64,000 nt of DNA, taken from the NCBI GenBank assembly GCA_907165065.1, contig OU015523.1:22285834-22349833 (forward strand), in the 5' to 3' direction. Every line of letters begins with the position of its first letter. Within the stretch, counting starts at the first letter, position 1. Positions 47,274-60,734 of the stretch are shown piece after piece. The stretch is from Caprimulgus europaeus (Eukaryota; Chordata; Aves; Caprimulgiformes; Caprimulgidae). Under the pieces are notes generated by a model. That model did not search any database. It worked only from the letters and a program-made list of their open reading frames with translations, and was not told where the DNA came from. Made by a program: the position numbers and the translations under genes.

Positions 47274-50200
47274 CATATGCTTCTGCTATAAAAAACTGAA
47301 ACAATTTAATTTTCATAATTGCATATGCAGAACAGGAAGAGGTGCACCTTTAGGAAAAAGGGGGAGAAGCACCCTTCATTCACACGATACCAAAGGGGTA
47401 CATGCTGATGGCACCTGCTGAGGGGGAACAGTCCAGAATGTGCTCCATAATTCTCTTCCCCAGAAGTGGATCTGCACCTGAAAAAGTCTTGAAAGAACAA
47501 AAAGCCTCAAAAGTTAAGAAAAGGTTAACAGAGCCATTTCAACACGCACTCCCACAGCTTCCTACCTGCAAACACTGTTGTCTTCTTTAATTTATTATAC
47601 ACCTTGTTTTCCATAGGATCCTTGCATCGATCTTCTCTCTGGTCAGTGTGTGCTCCTAAATGCAAGTCAAGCAGGAACACTGAAAAAAAAAAATAATCTG
47701 GTGAGTATTAGAGTGTTTCACTGCCATTAATAGACTTTAATTCCACTCATGTGAGATAAGGGGTTCCTATTAGCCTCATTTTTTCAGATAAGACAATTGA
47801 GGCTGAGAAGGAAACTGATTATCTATTAATGTTAGTGCCCGGTATGAGACACATAAGCTGACTTTTCAAGGAAATTGGCGTTATTAAGCCCATTGTGTAT
47901 ATTCCATATAGCATCACGAGATAAGACCTCTCAGAAAGTTAATTGGTCGCATATTAGAAATGCAACTACACACTGCTGTCAGCATGGCATTGTACATTAA
48001 TATTTAAGGTATATAACCCACTGATTTCACTGTACATCGATGTTTAAAGTATGTATCCCACCAACTGCAGTTGCAACAGTGAGTGCTCAGCACTTCTGCA
48101 AGGCTAATATCCAAATTGCAAGTCAGCCAACAAGAAAATGAGAAGGACTCAACTGGTGAATGCTTATAAAAATGCTCCTTTGAGTAATATACCTAATATC
48201 ATGAAGAAACACTTAAGACAGATATTATCCTTTCTGCTCTTTTTATTATATACCTTTCAACAGTTACAGCAAGAAAGTCCAGCATATAAACATTATTGCA
48301 TATCACTTCCTTACTCTGAGGAGGTCCATCCTGCACTATTTGAAGGGAAAGCTCCCTAAGGAACAAGTTTCTGAACAAGTAATTTAAGGCTATGATAAAA
48401 CCTATGGTCAATGAGTTAATTAAGGTCGCATGCACAAACTTAGTTTTAGCATTCTCTCACTTGCATCCTTAATTCTCCAGCTATTTTTAATTTAATTTTA
48501 ATTATCCAGAGATAATTTATTTTTCCTTTTTCCTTTAAGCCCATCAGCCCTCATCCCCCTGAGATATTCAATATGGGAAGATTATGATGACACCAAACCA
48601 TGTCTTCCTATAAGCCTAGATATCTGCAGCAACAAGCTGCCTCTAATCACACCTTCACTTCCTGGTGCCACATCAATGAAATGTTTTGCTAGTGCAGACT
48701 CTGCTGGGTGTTGGATTATAGATGAGAACAGCTTGACTGTCACAGCAGTCATTGCTATTTTTTTTTAATACCTGTTCCATCTGTATGTCAGCTAATGGAG
48801 AAAAGGTTGGTACTGAGAGGTCAATATGTGGAATATTTGGTGATGCTGGAATTCCTGGCCTTCTGAGGACAGCAAACAGCAAAGAGACTTTTACAATGCA
48901 AAAGATTTTCTTATGAAATTGCTTCCCCAGCATCTAAACAGAGTAAGGGACAAACATTCATAGTTGAGAGAAGTTTTTGCTCCAAGCATCTCACAGATAT
49001 TATCTACCACACTGATCAGTAATTTCAGAGGAAAATAATGAGAACAAAACCTGGGACATGCTGACAAAATACACAATACTGAACTGTGATTTTATGAAGA
49101 ATTATAGAATAAGGCCCATACAGTAAATTGCTAGACATCTCAGCCTTAGATTTCATATTATGAAGTAGATGTGCCTCTGTTAAAATAAATATGGTATGTT
49201 AGAAGGAGAGAGATGGATACTAGAATTTCAGTAAAGCTAAAAGACATTTATCATGGTTACCTAATGTAGAAGACAATCAAGCAATATTTGTAGATGAATT
49301 TAACTGGATTCAGGAGGTAATAATACTTTGAGTTCTTTGACTTGGAAATCAAATTTGGCATTGGTAAGTTGTTTGAAAGGAATCTTATTTTTAAATAGAG
49401 TGCAGTGGTAGCATTTTTAAATAGATGCAAGTAAGTAGCTTATAAAGACAGGCTGTTATTTTGTATTTGTCAGATTCTGTAGCTTCAGTTAATCTGAGGG
49501 AGATGTATTCAAGAAAACTGCTGTAAATTTCATTACAGGAAGCAAGTGATATTCAATCTGTGAAGAAACAGAGCCCAAAGAAGTTTATACCAACCACTAA
49601 ACATCAGATCTTTAAATTAAATCTTTTTGTTTTTATTTTTAGATTTCAGATTTTTGTTGTTAAAGAAAGCTGTGACAACAAGCTGTGATAGGTAAAACGA
49701 GACCTAGGTTAATTATAGGTATTCAGAAGACTTCATGGTAGTGTAAAAAATCTCTTAAAAGATGATCATGATTTTTTTTCCTAAAAAAAAATCTATCTGA
49801 TCTCACTCTGTGAAAATGTTACAAAACTTGCACGTGGAGAAGTATAACGGCCAGAGAATTTCCAGATGTTTTTCTAGCCTTCATTAGTTATTTTCTAAAT
49901 ACAGAAATTACTTGTTTACTAGGTTACAAAACTCTTTGTTTGTACTGTACACATCTCTAGCACTGATCAACACAATACCAGCAGACAGTAGACAAAATTG
50001 CACTCAAGGAATTGCAATAGGACCAAGAGATTACAGCTTTCTGGGGAATTTCTGCATTTCTTTTCTGAAGCAGATACAGTACATTGTATTAGGAAAAGGG
50101 AATGTGATTACAACCAGGAAAAAATTCCTAACAAATCTATTCTGATGCAATGGGATCTTGAATGATCAGGGTAATTGGTACTTTAAGCTGGTATTCAGTC

Positions 50201-53200
50201 AAAAAGTATCTTTGCAGTTCAGTGGCCCCTAGAAAGTGGAGCTGGAACTGACTGAGAAGAATCGGTGCTTTCCACTAAATCACTACTTCTTGTGGCACTT
50301 TGAGAGGTCATAGGTGAGACTAAATTTTCCCTGCTCTGTATTTGAGATCTGGTAGCGCATTTTGGTCGGGTTGCAGGTTAGCAACAGCTTGAGCTATCCC
50401 TGCTTTAATATTTTTTTCTAAATGTGCATAGAAGAAACTTGGATTTAAAAATCCAGCTAAGAGGAAATGATGAATTATACACAAAAGATAAGGAAAATAA
50501 GTCATTGTTGCATTGGCTTTGAAAAGTGAGAAAGGTGGAGATTTGCCTGCACTAGGAATCAGATTATTGAGGCAGTAAAATAAGGAATTAGGAACAGAAC
50601 AGTTGAAGAGATTATTAAAAGATTACAGAGTCTAGAAATTGATATAATAGAACAGTATCTACTCAACCTATATTTCAGACTTCTAAAGCAAACTACAAAA
50701 ACATGTAAGAAACCTTTCATGGATGCACGCAGTATTGAGTTATTTGACACAATAAAATTCTGAAAAATTATGCATTTGACCAAAAAAACTTTGCATTCCA
50801 GGGATAAAAGTTCTAAATATAGTCTTTAGGCTATGAATGAGAGAATTTTAGGTACTTCATGAAAACAAACATATTCACAATCCCCAATGGATATAGGCTA
50901 GCACTGGTCATTCATATATTTATGTACACATGCACATAAACACATAGAAATATGTACTATTTTTTGTGGCCTTCAAAAAAAATTAATTTCTATAAAAATT
51001 AAAAAAATATTTAATTAAAAAAAATGTTTCAATTTTATTATAAGCCTTGCAATTCATAACATTTTTTCTTAATGCCTAAGTTCTGGAGTCAGAAGATAGC
51101 ATAAAATAACAGAAGAAGAAGAAGAAAAAAAAATAACCCTCTTGGCTATAGGCAAAAAGTTGAAAGCATGAAAAAAATGCAGAGTAGAATCTCAGAATGT
51201 CAAAATGATCCTCCTTAAATAAAATATCTCATCACTTCAGTTTTAATATGATTATTTTTGCAAGGCTTGCCCTACTTTTTTTTTTTTTTAACTTGGATTA
51301 ATTATAGTGCAATCCATTCACCCCTAGAGCCATTTTGATGACATAAAACACAAAAGAGATTAAAGTGCTTTTGTGTGTGTCTCTTTGTGATCCACTGAGG
51401 GTTTGACAGAGTGGTAACTGTTTTGTTCCTGCTCCTGTTCTAGAGGCTACCTGAATTACAGGTACTTGTTTCTCCTAAAGAGGAGAGGAGAGAACACAAA
51501 AAGATGACACTCTAGCCAGAGCAGGTTAAGTAGCCTTTCTGACTGGAAGGTTTTAGAAAACATCAGTGTTGCCGGGCAGAGTATCTGCTGTTATACTGGC
51601 AGTAACCACAGACTATGCCCACATTTAGTACCTTCTCTCTTGGCAATATATGGCATTTATTTGCCTGATAAATGATCTATTTTTGCTGCAATTTTAGCAT
51701 TTCCAACCTGTTTTTCCAAAGAAATTCAATGAAGGATTTTGAGATATCCCTAATAATAAAGAGATTTGGGGCACCAACATTGTAGACCATGTTCATGGCC
51801 ATGACTGTCTTTTAGTGGCAGTGTTATTCATAAGCAGTACTTCACCATCTGCTTATTTCTTCTAACTACATCAGCTCTGCAGGTTTTTGGGTTTTGCGGT
51901 GGTTGTTTTTTTGGGTTTTTTTGTGGGACACCACAATCAAATTACTGAACTGATGTAAAATACCTTATAAAAATGTAACTTCATAAAGTTATACCCCTAG
52001 ACCCTGTGTAGCTGATCATTAAGCCCTTGTTCAGTGGCTCTGATTCCTTCTGAGATGACTTAATAGTACCACTCATTATGCCAAATATGCTTGATTAAGA
52101 ACTACTCCAGTGAAAACTTTCTGGCACATATTAACAATGGGGTATGTCAAAAGTATCTAAAATGGCATTGCCTAAAAACATTCCTGCATGATGGACTTGG
52201 GTAAAAATGAAATCTTTGGTTGTCTAATGGATCTAAAAATCCTGAAAAAAATTAATTATGATTTAATGGTAATTAAAAAAAATTGATTTTATTGAATATT
52301 TTTTTATTTCTAAAATAAAAGTAGCATGGGAACTTTCAAAATGAAAAATGATTTTGAATTTAAACCTGAATACTTCTTTAGAAAACACTAGAGTGAATAA
52401 ATTTTCAGAGGTTCTCCTTCCCCTCCTACGAACAGTTTGACAAATGGACCCAAAAAAAAAAGTCATCAGATTTGTCTTTTTAATTGGGAAATATTCTTCC
52501 AGATTGTTCTGCCAGCTGTAGTGCCAATTGCAAAAAAAGCATATTCCTGATCATCAGATTGTATGTGGGTTTTTCGTAACATGAAATGCATGTAAGAAGC
52601 TCACCTTTATTTACAGGACAGATAAAGTTAATGAATTATGATAAAGCATGTCTTGTGGAAATGGTAAAAAGTTCATGTTTTTCTGTGCAATGCAAAAAAA
52701 ACCAAACCAAAAACCTACCAGCATTGGAAAATTTCCTAACAGTAATAACAATAATAAGGCCTGAAGTATAAAATGCAGAAGAAAGACAGCAGTAATTACA
52801 CATTTTAAGAAAGAGTAGAGGGAAATCTTAAAATCAAGTGCAATGTAAAGGAATCCTGCAAATATGAAATTCAATTAATCCCATGGAGCTAGGAATTGGG
52901 ATCATTTCATTCGATATACTATTGAAGTGAAATCTGTACTACTTACAGAAAGCCATTGCTTTCCTTGCTACTGCACTGGGAGTGGTTGTGGAAAGCTCTT
53001 AAATAGAGTATCTTAATGGGTCTGGGTCTAATTGCCAAGCCCCTGGTCTAAAATATCATTTTTTGAAGCTGACACCTCCAGATGCTGAATAAGCAAAGCT
53101 TTCTAGCAGGCCCATAGAGCCCACTGCAGCACAGAGCCTTGAAAAGGATATTTAGAATCTCTGCAAAGTTGCAGTTAGATATTCTTCTGAGAATATATAG

Positions 53201-53678
53201 ATCATGGATCTTAAATCCTCTCCCTAAAGAGTCTCCTCATTACAGGCTGTACCAGTAACACACATCTCACATGCTGGAAATTGTCAGACTACCCTCCCTG
53301 TCTCTGTGGTGGATCACTGCTAAAGTTATAGGCATGTACTTACTGTCCAAGAGTGTACTTTATTCTTAACCTTTCCTGAACTCACGAAATTATTTTAGGC
53401 TTGTTACTCTACAAAATAGTTTAGTACTTCCTTCACTTTAAGACATCACTTTTAACAAATGTTTGCATATAAATTGCATGTTGAAAAGAGAGCTAGGGTT
53501 CAAATCGTGCTTAAGGTTGGTCATGTTTGCAGCCCTGGCTAGAGCTCATTGAAGAGAAAGGATATGTCCTAGTTTGTGTCATATCACTTCTGGAGCTGAC
53601 CTAGTAAACTACCACAGCAAAGCTGTGTGAGCTTATGGGCTCACATCCCAGTTTGTCATATATTTACCCATTCTACAG
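47274..53678. other. AT-rich stretch without a recognisable gene
   Basis: Nothing beyond A/T runs and a short AGA/GAA repeat near 51111-51131 is supportable. Open frames are short and lack motifs. Confidence 0.55.
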
Positions 53679-53723
53679 GACAAGGGTGCTGAAGACAAGG
53701 GTGCTGAAGACAAGGGTGCTGAA
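53679..53723 (+). repeat. minisatellite, 15-bp unit x 3
   Basis: The unit GACAAGGGTGCTGAA occurs three times without a mismatch, head to tail. Confidence 0.97.
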
Positions 53724-53743
53724 GCTGTGCTAGACAGAACTCA

Positions 53744-53801
53744 CTTGAGTTTGGTAAAATCAGCTTGAGTTTGGTAAAATCAGCTTGAGTTTGGTAAAAT
53801 C
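53744..53801 (+). repeat. minisatellite, 20-bp unit x 2.9
   Basis: The unit CTTGAGTTTGGTAAAATCAG is repeated twice fully and once to 18 bp, without mismatch. It begins 20 bp after the 15-bp array. Confidence 0.97.
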
Positions 53802-55215
53802 CCAATTACAGCTTGTTCCCCAGTAACAGTTAATGTTATTTTCCATAGCCTCCTGTTCCCACTCTCTCCACTCTCCCCTCCCTGTCTGCCGAGCTCAGCA
53901 CCAGCCTTCTAAAGATGATGCCAAGCTGAGAGAGAGAGAGACTCACCTGAATTATACATATATACTATATGTGCATTCATACATATATGCATACATTTTT
54001 TCAGATATGGGCTTGAAATTACTCCATCCCAAAGGGAGCAAGGCCTGGCTGACAGCCATGTTCCCACATCTAATACCCTGAAATTCTCCCTGTGCCTCAT
54101 CTAGCCAAAAGAGTGCTGTAGGGGACAAGACAGCTCTCAGTTAGGGAGTAAAGGGAAAGCATGGAATAAACCAAGGACAATGACAGAACCAAGAGAAGGA
54201 CGAGGGTGAAATGTTTCTCTGGCAGTGTACAGAGGAGATGAAGCAAGCCCCACATGGCAGGAGGGGAGGAAAAGGGCTGAGAAATTTTGAAATGGCTTGA
54301 TCTCTTTCTGGGAGAAGCTGGGTGTCTTAGCAGCCACACAGCTTGAGTGTCCTGTAATCTGTTCTAAAGGAAAAAGCAACACCATCTCCCAATGACTATC
54401 AACTGTTACATTTTAATACAATAAATACACCGCAAAGCAGCCCTACACAAGGCAGTTATAACAGTTCCACCTCTCAGAACACATTACAATGCTTGTTTTT
54501 AGTTATCGATTAATTTTATTAGACTTTACAGCCCTATCAGAATGGAAATCATAAAGAATGAAGCCAGATGTTACTGTTCCTCTAGTGAATTCTTATTATA
54601 ATTAATTTCTTCATCAATAATTAATTTTCAGTAACAGTTCTTTGGCATCATGACTCTACTAATAACACAATATGTAAATACTAATATTGGTAAGTTATTC
54701 TGTACTGTCTAAATATTAAGACAGATTTTTTTTTTAATGTGAAAACACTACAGCACTAAACTATATGGGTGCTGTAAAGAAAAACATAAAAGATACACAA
54801 GAAAAGAGATGGACTTGTTTGCTCCATATTTGTGTTAAAACCTCACAGTAAATCTTAAAAAGTAAAAAAAAAAAGCTCCTGTGAATGTAATTCATCTATT
54901 TTACAAGTGATTTAGTTTGGGATAAATCCTGCACCGCTATAGAGCACTACTAAATCCTTGTTCCTGAACAGAGAATCAGTAAGGGCAAAGGAAGGAACCA
55001 GAGCAATTCCTGATCAGGCAAGAACAAGGAGCAAGAACTTCAAGCCACTGGAAGGAGTATCAAAAGTACTGATTTCTTGTGCTCATCTTAGAAAAAAACA
55101 ACACTTCAACATCTCATCAACCACCTAGGAAGTTTCCAAAGTACTCTAGGTTTACCTGGAGCATCTTAACTGCACTTCTCATGCTCACTTTCTTTTCTTT
55201 TTTGCTACATAAATG

Positions 55216-55231
55216 AAAAAAAAAAAAAAAA
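55216..55231 (+). repeat. A16 homopolymer
   Basis: A run of A read directly. Confidence 0.9.
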
Positions 55232-58200
55232 GAAACAAAACTCTTCGAGGAAAAAGGCAAGTCTCCTGCCAGCACTGACACTTATCTATTTTAAATTTTG
55301 ACAAACTCAGTGTAAGTGGGCCCCATGTATTACCAAGTTATCTGACACCATTCTTTCAAAGGTCTATTAAGGTGATCTAGCCTGGAATAATTATACATTT
55401 TAGGACTATGCTGAATCTAACTTCAACAAACATCACAATCAAATAGAGAACCATAGCAGATGCTTAAATATGGCATTAAACCAAATTCCCAGCAAGAAGG
55501 ATCCAGTTCTTTCTTTCTTTCATTCTTAATAAACAAGACATTATGTATTTTTCCTGTTGATGGTCATTGTTAGGTTCTTTGCAAAAATCGCATCTCCTTC
55601 TACACAGGAAAACTGTCTCTAAAAATGGTTTCTTTACTAACAGAGACTCATGTTATAGGAAAGGCTGACAGTCAGTGTACTAGGTTTGGGTTCAGAAAAC
55701 CAGGATTGAGACATTCACATAAGAAACCTTCAGCTGTGATAAATAACTGTGTTCTTTGTGAATACCACATACCATGGACTGAAAAATACTGTGGATTCAT
55801 TGATGTAGCAACTCATTTGAGTACCTGAGCTGCAGGTACTCAATTCCTTGCTCTCACACTGGTATGCCTGATGAGCTTAAAGAGATAACTTTAACATTAA
55901 GGAGGTTGCATGTCTCTATTATATACCTTTATGTTTACATCTATGTCATGGGGTAACTATGGCTGCTTTCTTTGCAAATAATTTTGATACCTAATGATAC
56001 AGAAAGAAGTGACTTAGGTAGGTTCACTGGTCTTTAATGTTGCTTTGTACCTTCAAGATGATATGGAATGAAGAGTCAAGCATGGAGCACAGAAATAACA
56101 GAGTAAGTTTCTGGTCATTTTGGGTAAGAATGTAAGAATGCAGTCCACAACAGCTGCTTTCTGTAATAGAACTAATGACTGAAGTACAATGTTCCTATTA
56201 CTGTCAATACGGCAGCATGTGGAAAGCATACTTGTATTTTTATCTACACATAAAGCCTTGACCATTTGCTTCAGCCTCCCATTGGAGGCAGTATACATCA
56301 GGGACTTCATATCCAGTGCTGTTTTTTCTTAAGCAGCATTAAGGGGAAGGTGATGAGGGGCAGAGAGATTTCTGATGGGCCACTGGGGAAAGCAGTTACT
56401 GAGCGAAAATGTCAAGGTAGAAATTCTTGGCACAGTAATCAAGACAGGCTCTGCAGACTTTTTAAAATGTGCCTTTAAATCTACTTACAGTCTGGCTGAA
56501 ACCAGATTTACAGTCTATTTTTGCAGCTGACAGTCTCCACTTAGAAAAGATTTTGCATTGGATATGGATAGTGTACTTCAAAAGGTAGACAGAAACGTCT
56601 GAAGTGCACATAGGCTGATGTGAAGGGTTACCTGAAAGTGTTGGTTTCTTGTGACAACAAAGGTATTTGGAAATGTTAGAATCCCAGAGGTGTTCATGAT
56701 TTCATCTTTCTAGGTGGACAATGCCTTAGATTTTACACTCAAATGTGTTTATGTAATTAGAAAGTCCATTTTCTATAGTTGCCTTGTTTGTACATGTGCG
56801 TAGATGAGGGACAGAAGCCACCTATTTATATTGTGATGTTTTTCCATTTCAGAATTTTTTAACAATATCTTTGAACCTATGGGAATACACTTGGAAAGTA
56901 TCTGTAAATGGCCAACTCCTGAATCAATATAAATCAGTATCACTAGTGGCTAATAAAGCACGTAATTCAACTCCCAATTTAAAAAATGTACAAAATGTGT
57001 CATTCTGTTACCTTTTTTTGAATATCTTTTTATGATGTTTATAGTATTTATCAAGGTCCGAATATTGAAAAAAAATAGTACCTAAAATTTTCAGTGGAGT
57101 AGATGACTTTGGAAAATATTTATGTAAAATAATGTCTGAAAAAGGGGGAAAATATCCTGTTGAAACTACTAATTGACAAAAATTACTTTAGTTATTTATA
57201 CAAGGGTGTTTTTTTCAGTTAATTCAAATAACTGTTACAAAAACAAATTCAGGTACAAGCAAATCCCTTTGCCTATAACTATTAAAAGTAAAATGGAAGT
57301 AAGTTAGCTAACTGAATACATTACAACACTGCTGATATCGTATAATAGTTCCATACTGTTGATTATTGTATTTCTACTAAAAATTAGAACTTGAAAAAGT
57401 GGATAGCTACAGTAAAGATAGAATTACAAAACATGCCTTTCAAAAACTACATCTTCCCTTGCATTTTTTCCTTTTTCCGTAGCTCTGCTTAAATTTTGTT
57501 TTGATGCAAGACTGCTTTTAATTGTTGTACTGACCTATATCTATTTAGTAACATCTTTTAATTGGAAAATACTACTTTTGTTAATAATTAGTAGTTCATA
57601 GTAAAAAAATAATTGAGTATGTGTGTCTATAGTACTAGAAAAGAGGTTTTTTAAATTTTTACTCCAAAGTCTGGCATTCAAAGGGAAAAACACTTTGACC
57701 TTTAAAATAATCTCATATATTGTTAGGGAAATACTACAAGTACCCTCTTACTTGCTTTTTTTCCCTGGCATAAGAAAAGATAGATCTGCAGGTAACTATG
57801 AATGTAGAAAGTATACCTGTGGATTCTACATTATTTAGATCTATGATAAATAAACCTTTAATAAGATTGGCCTGTGTTGAGCCTGTGCTATGGTTTCAGA
57901 CACACCATGGTGCCTCCCTGAGTGCCAGCAAGCCTTTCGGATGCTGTCTTGTACCATACTGATTTCCTGGTTTAGAAAACTGAGTTGGAGGAGTTTCTGT
58001 AACTGAGCTCTGCTGCTTTGATAAGTGCTGTGGCTAGCTCTGCACTCTTCCAGATTATCACCATTTAGTATATGCTGTTTACAAGATCCTGCCTTCTTGA
58101 ACTTCTCCACAGATTGTCTGAGGTGTTCAAGTCTGTATAAATTTTGCTTCAAGAAAGGATCTAAAAGAACTTTTTTGACTTCTTATCTCATATTGACTAT

Positions 58201-58282
58201 CTACAGTTCCACAATACACACAAATCAAATTAAATAGTGTAACTCATTTAATTTTAGAAAATAAGCAAATGTTTTTGGTGGG

Positions 58283-58305
58283 TTTTTTTTTTTTTTTTTT
58301 TTTTT
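58283..58305. repeat. T23 homopolymer
   Basis: Twenty-three T precede a GC-richer block. On the minus strand it would be a 3' poly(A) following that block, but no AATAAA is seen upstream of it. Confidence 0.9.
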
Positions 58306-58765
58306 CTGTCCAGCCATCCACTTTTTGCTTGCAATATAGTGTTGCACTGGTTTGCTGGGTCAAAGCTGACCTAAAAACTGGAGTAGCTGGCAGCTGCTGG
58401 GTTTCTGCGCCATTTCAGGAAGCTGCAAGCAATTGCTGCAGTATTTTGTACACCTCCTTCTCTTGCCATCAGCACAGGGGACAGTGGCCAGGGCCTCTTT
58501 ACTCCTGGCTGGTCTCCAGCTGCTAGAGCAGCTGGCCCCTAAAGGCTGCTGGCAATCAGTGAAAATCAAATCAGCCCTGTGCTGTGAACTGGTGCTGGAG
58601 TGAACCAATGCTGGGAAGCTTGCAGCATTAGGAAAGCAAAGAGTTTGTATACTGTTCCTTCTTGGCCAGAAACATGGATCAGCATTTTCAGATGGCTACT
58701 TTCTGTCCCAAGAGGTGTTTCAGTCTGCTCCAGTGCTTTAGAAACTTCACATTTAGAAACATACA

Positions 58766-58804
58766 TTTAGTCTTACTTAGTCTTACTAGTCTTACTAGTC
58801 TTAC
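58766..58804 (+). repeat. short tandem repeat, 9-10-bp unit
   Basis: Four copies of TAGTCTTAC(T) are arranged head to tail with small length changes. Confidence 0.9.
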
Positions 58805-60718
58805 ATCATAGTCTGACTATGACGAAACTGAAGAGGTTAAAAACTTGTAAGAGAAATCAGGTCAAAATTTTAGGTAGCTTTATTGCAGTAAAATTATTCA
58901 AAATAAAAATTAATCTAAGGAGATATGAAGACAGCAGTGTTTACATGACAAGATGAAACATTCCCTGGAACAAGTTTTGTGCAGAGAGGCAAACAAGAAT
59001 GAAGCTGTGCATACATATGTCTCCTTGTTCTAGTGCTGGTTAACTTTGGTTTCTCTTTTACACAGACCATAATAGAGTAGAAATTCAGTCCTAGCATCAG
59101 ACCACATATATAGGACCTTGTCTCATAAAGCCAATTCTGATTTAACTTTCACTTACCTGGAAAGCCTGTCAGAGATCCAGCACAGTGGCAGAGCTGATCC
59201 CAGCATGGTTAATGGGCAGAAACTACAGCCCTGCCTCCCAGTTTCCAAGGGCCAGCACTTGAGAGATGAGATAGTACTTAATTCCCTTTTCTTCTTGTGT
59301 GGTTTTGTTTCCTTGCCATTCTTAAAGGATAGGACGAGAGAAAAACAGTATTTTGTATCAGCCTTCTAACTTCATCCATTCCTGTTTCACAGAGCCCCTC
59401 TGCTCACTCCACTCCGTGGCGTCTTTTGTTGGTTTCCTGCCCTACCTAAGTCAGCATTTCCAGAGAAAATGTTGCTTAATAATTTCAAAGATTTATTGCT
59501 TCTGGCTTTGTCAGTGCATGGTACAGCAGAGTAAAGAATAAGGAGCAGGCACAGAATGACCTGACACCAGTATTTTTTTTGAAGACTATAAAGTGATACT
59601 TGTCCAAGAAAGTGGAGTTTCTTTGGCAAGTGGGCTGGTGCCAAGAATATGTACAAATATTAAAATCCCCAGAAAGAGAAAACACTTTCTAAGGAGCAGT
59701 TTTCCATATCAGATTTCAAGCGGTGAGAATCTGGTGCTTTGCCTCATTAATAAGCTGGAAGTACAAATTCACTGTGAATTGATTTGGTGGTCAGTCAGCA
59801 AATGTAACTAGAGCAGCATCTAGTTACTGCATCTCCACAATTTGTTTCACTTCTTTTCGTCTTTTGAGTTTCCTGTGTATTGCTTTCCTCGCCCTTACTG
59901 CTATGAGATTTATCTTTAGCATCCCAAATTCTTCCTCTCCTGTTAAATGTTCCTCAGTTGAGATAAGCATTTATTCCACACATGGTGGTGTCTTTTTGAG
60001 GACTGATTGGTGTGACAAAGTATTGTAACTTGAAACAGTGGTTTCTTTTTAACTGGTGAAGTTCAGAGGGAATGGCAGGTACTCCCCACCTGCTTGCGTT
60101 CCTCTAGAAACAAGCTGTCTTTGTGAGATTGGTTAGATTTCTATGGAAAGGAAATAATAAAGACCCGAGAACCAAGATACCATGCACAAAAGTTGTAGCA
60201 CTTGCCACTAGATCCAAAGGCAATAAAGCAGTCTTCTGCAGCTTGCCTGGGCAGATCGCATGCCTGGAGACGCTGACTCCTTTGGAGTGCCTCACTCATC
60301 ATCATAGCGGGATACTGTCACATCTATCATTTGTGCACAGGCTCTATTTTTTCAATTGTATCTTGAGCTTGGAAAAAAGTGCTTGATTTTGTCCTCTAAA
60401 AGCTCCCATTACACTTGATAGCTCAGTGACCTTCCACAAGGTTCCCCAGTTTCTTCTCCATCCACCAATAACTAAATTCCCAAACCTTTTTTATTCATCT
60501 GCCATCCTCCAATACTGTCCATGATGTCCTAGCAGCCAGCGCCACTTTTTCTGGTCTGGGCCACAAGGCTCTCATTCTAACCATTTGCTTCTGATTTAGA
60601 GGTTGGCCTCTTTGCAAGCATTGATGATAGCCTTGCCACTTGTGTCATGCTTTATATCCAGTACAATTATAATGATTTACCTCATTACAATGAAGCAAAT
60701 ACCACTGTCACAGAATTC

Positions 60719-60734
60719 TTTTTTTTTTTTTTTT
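60719..60734 (+). repeat. T16 homopolymer
   Basis: A run of T read directly. Confidence 0.9.
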
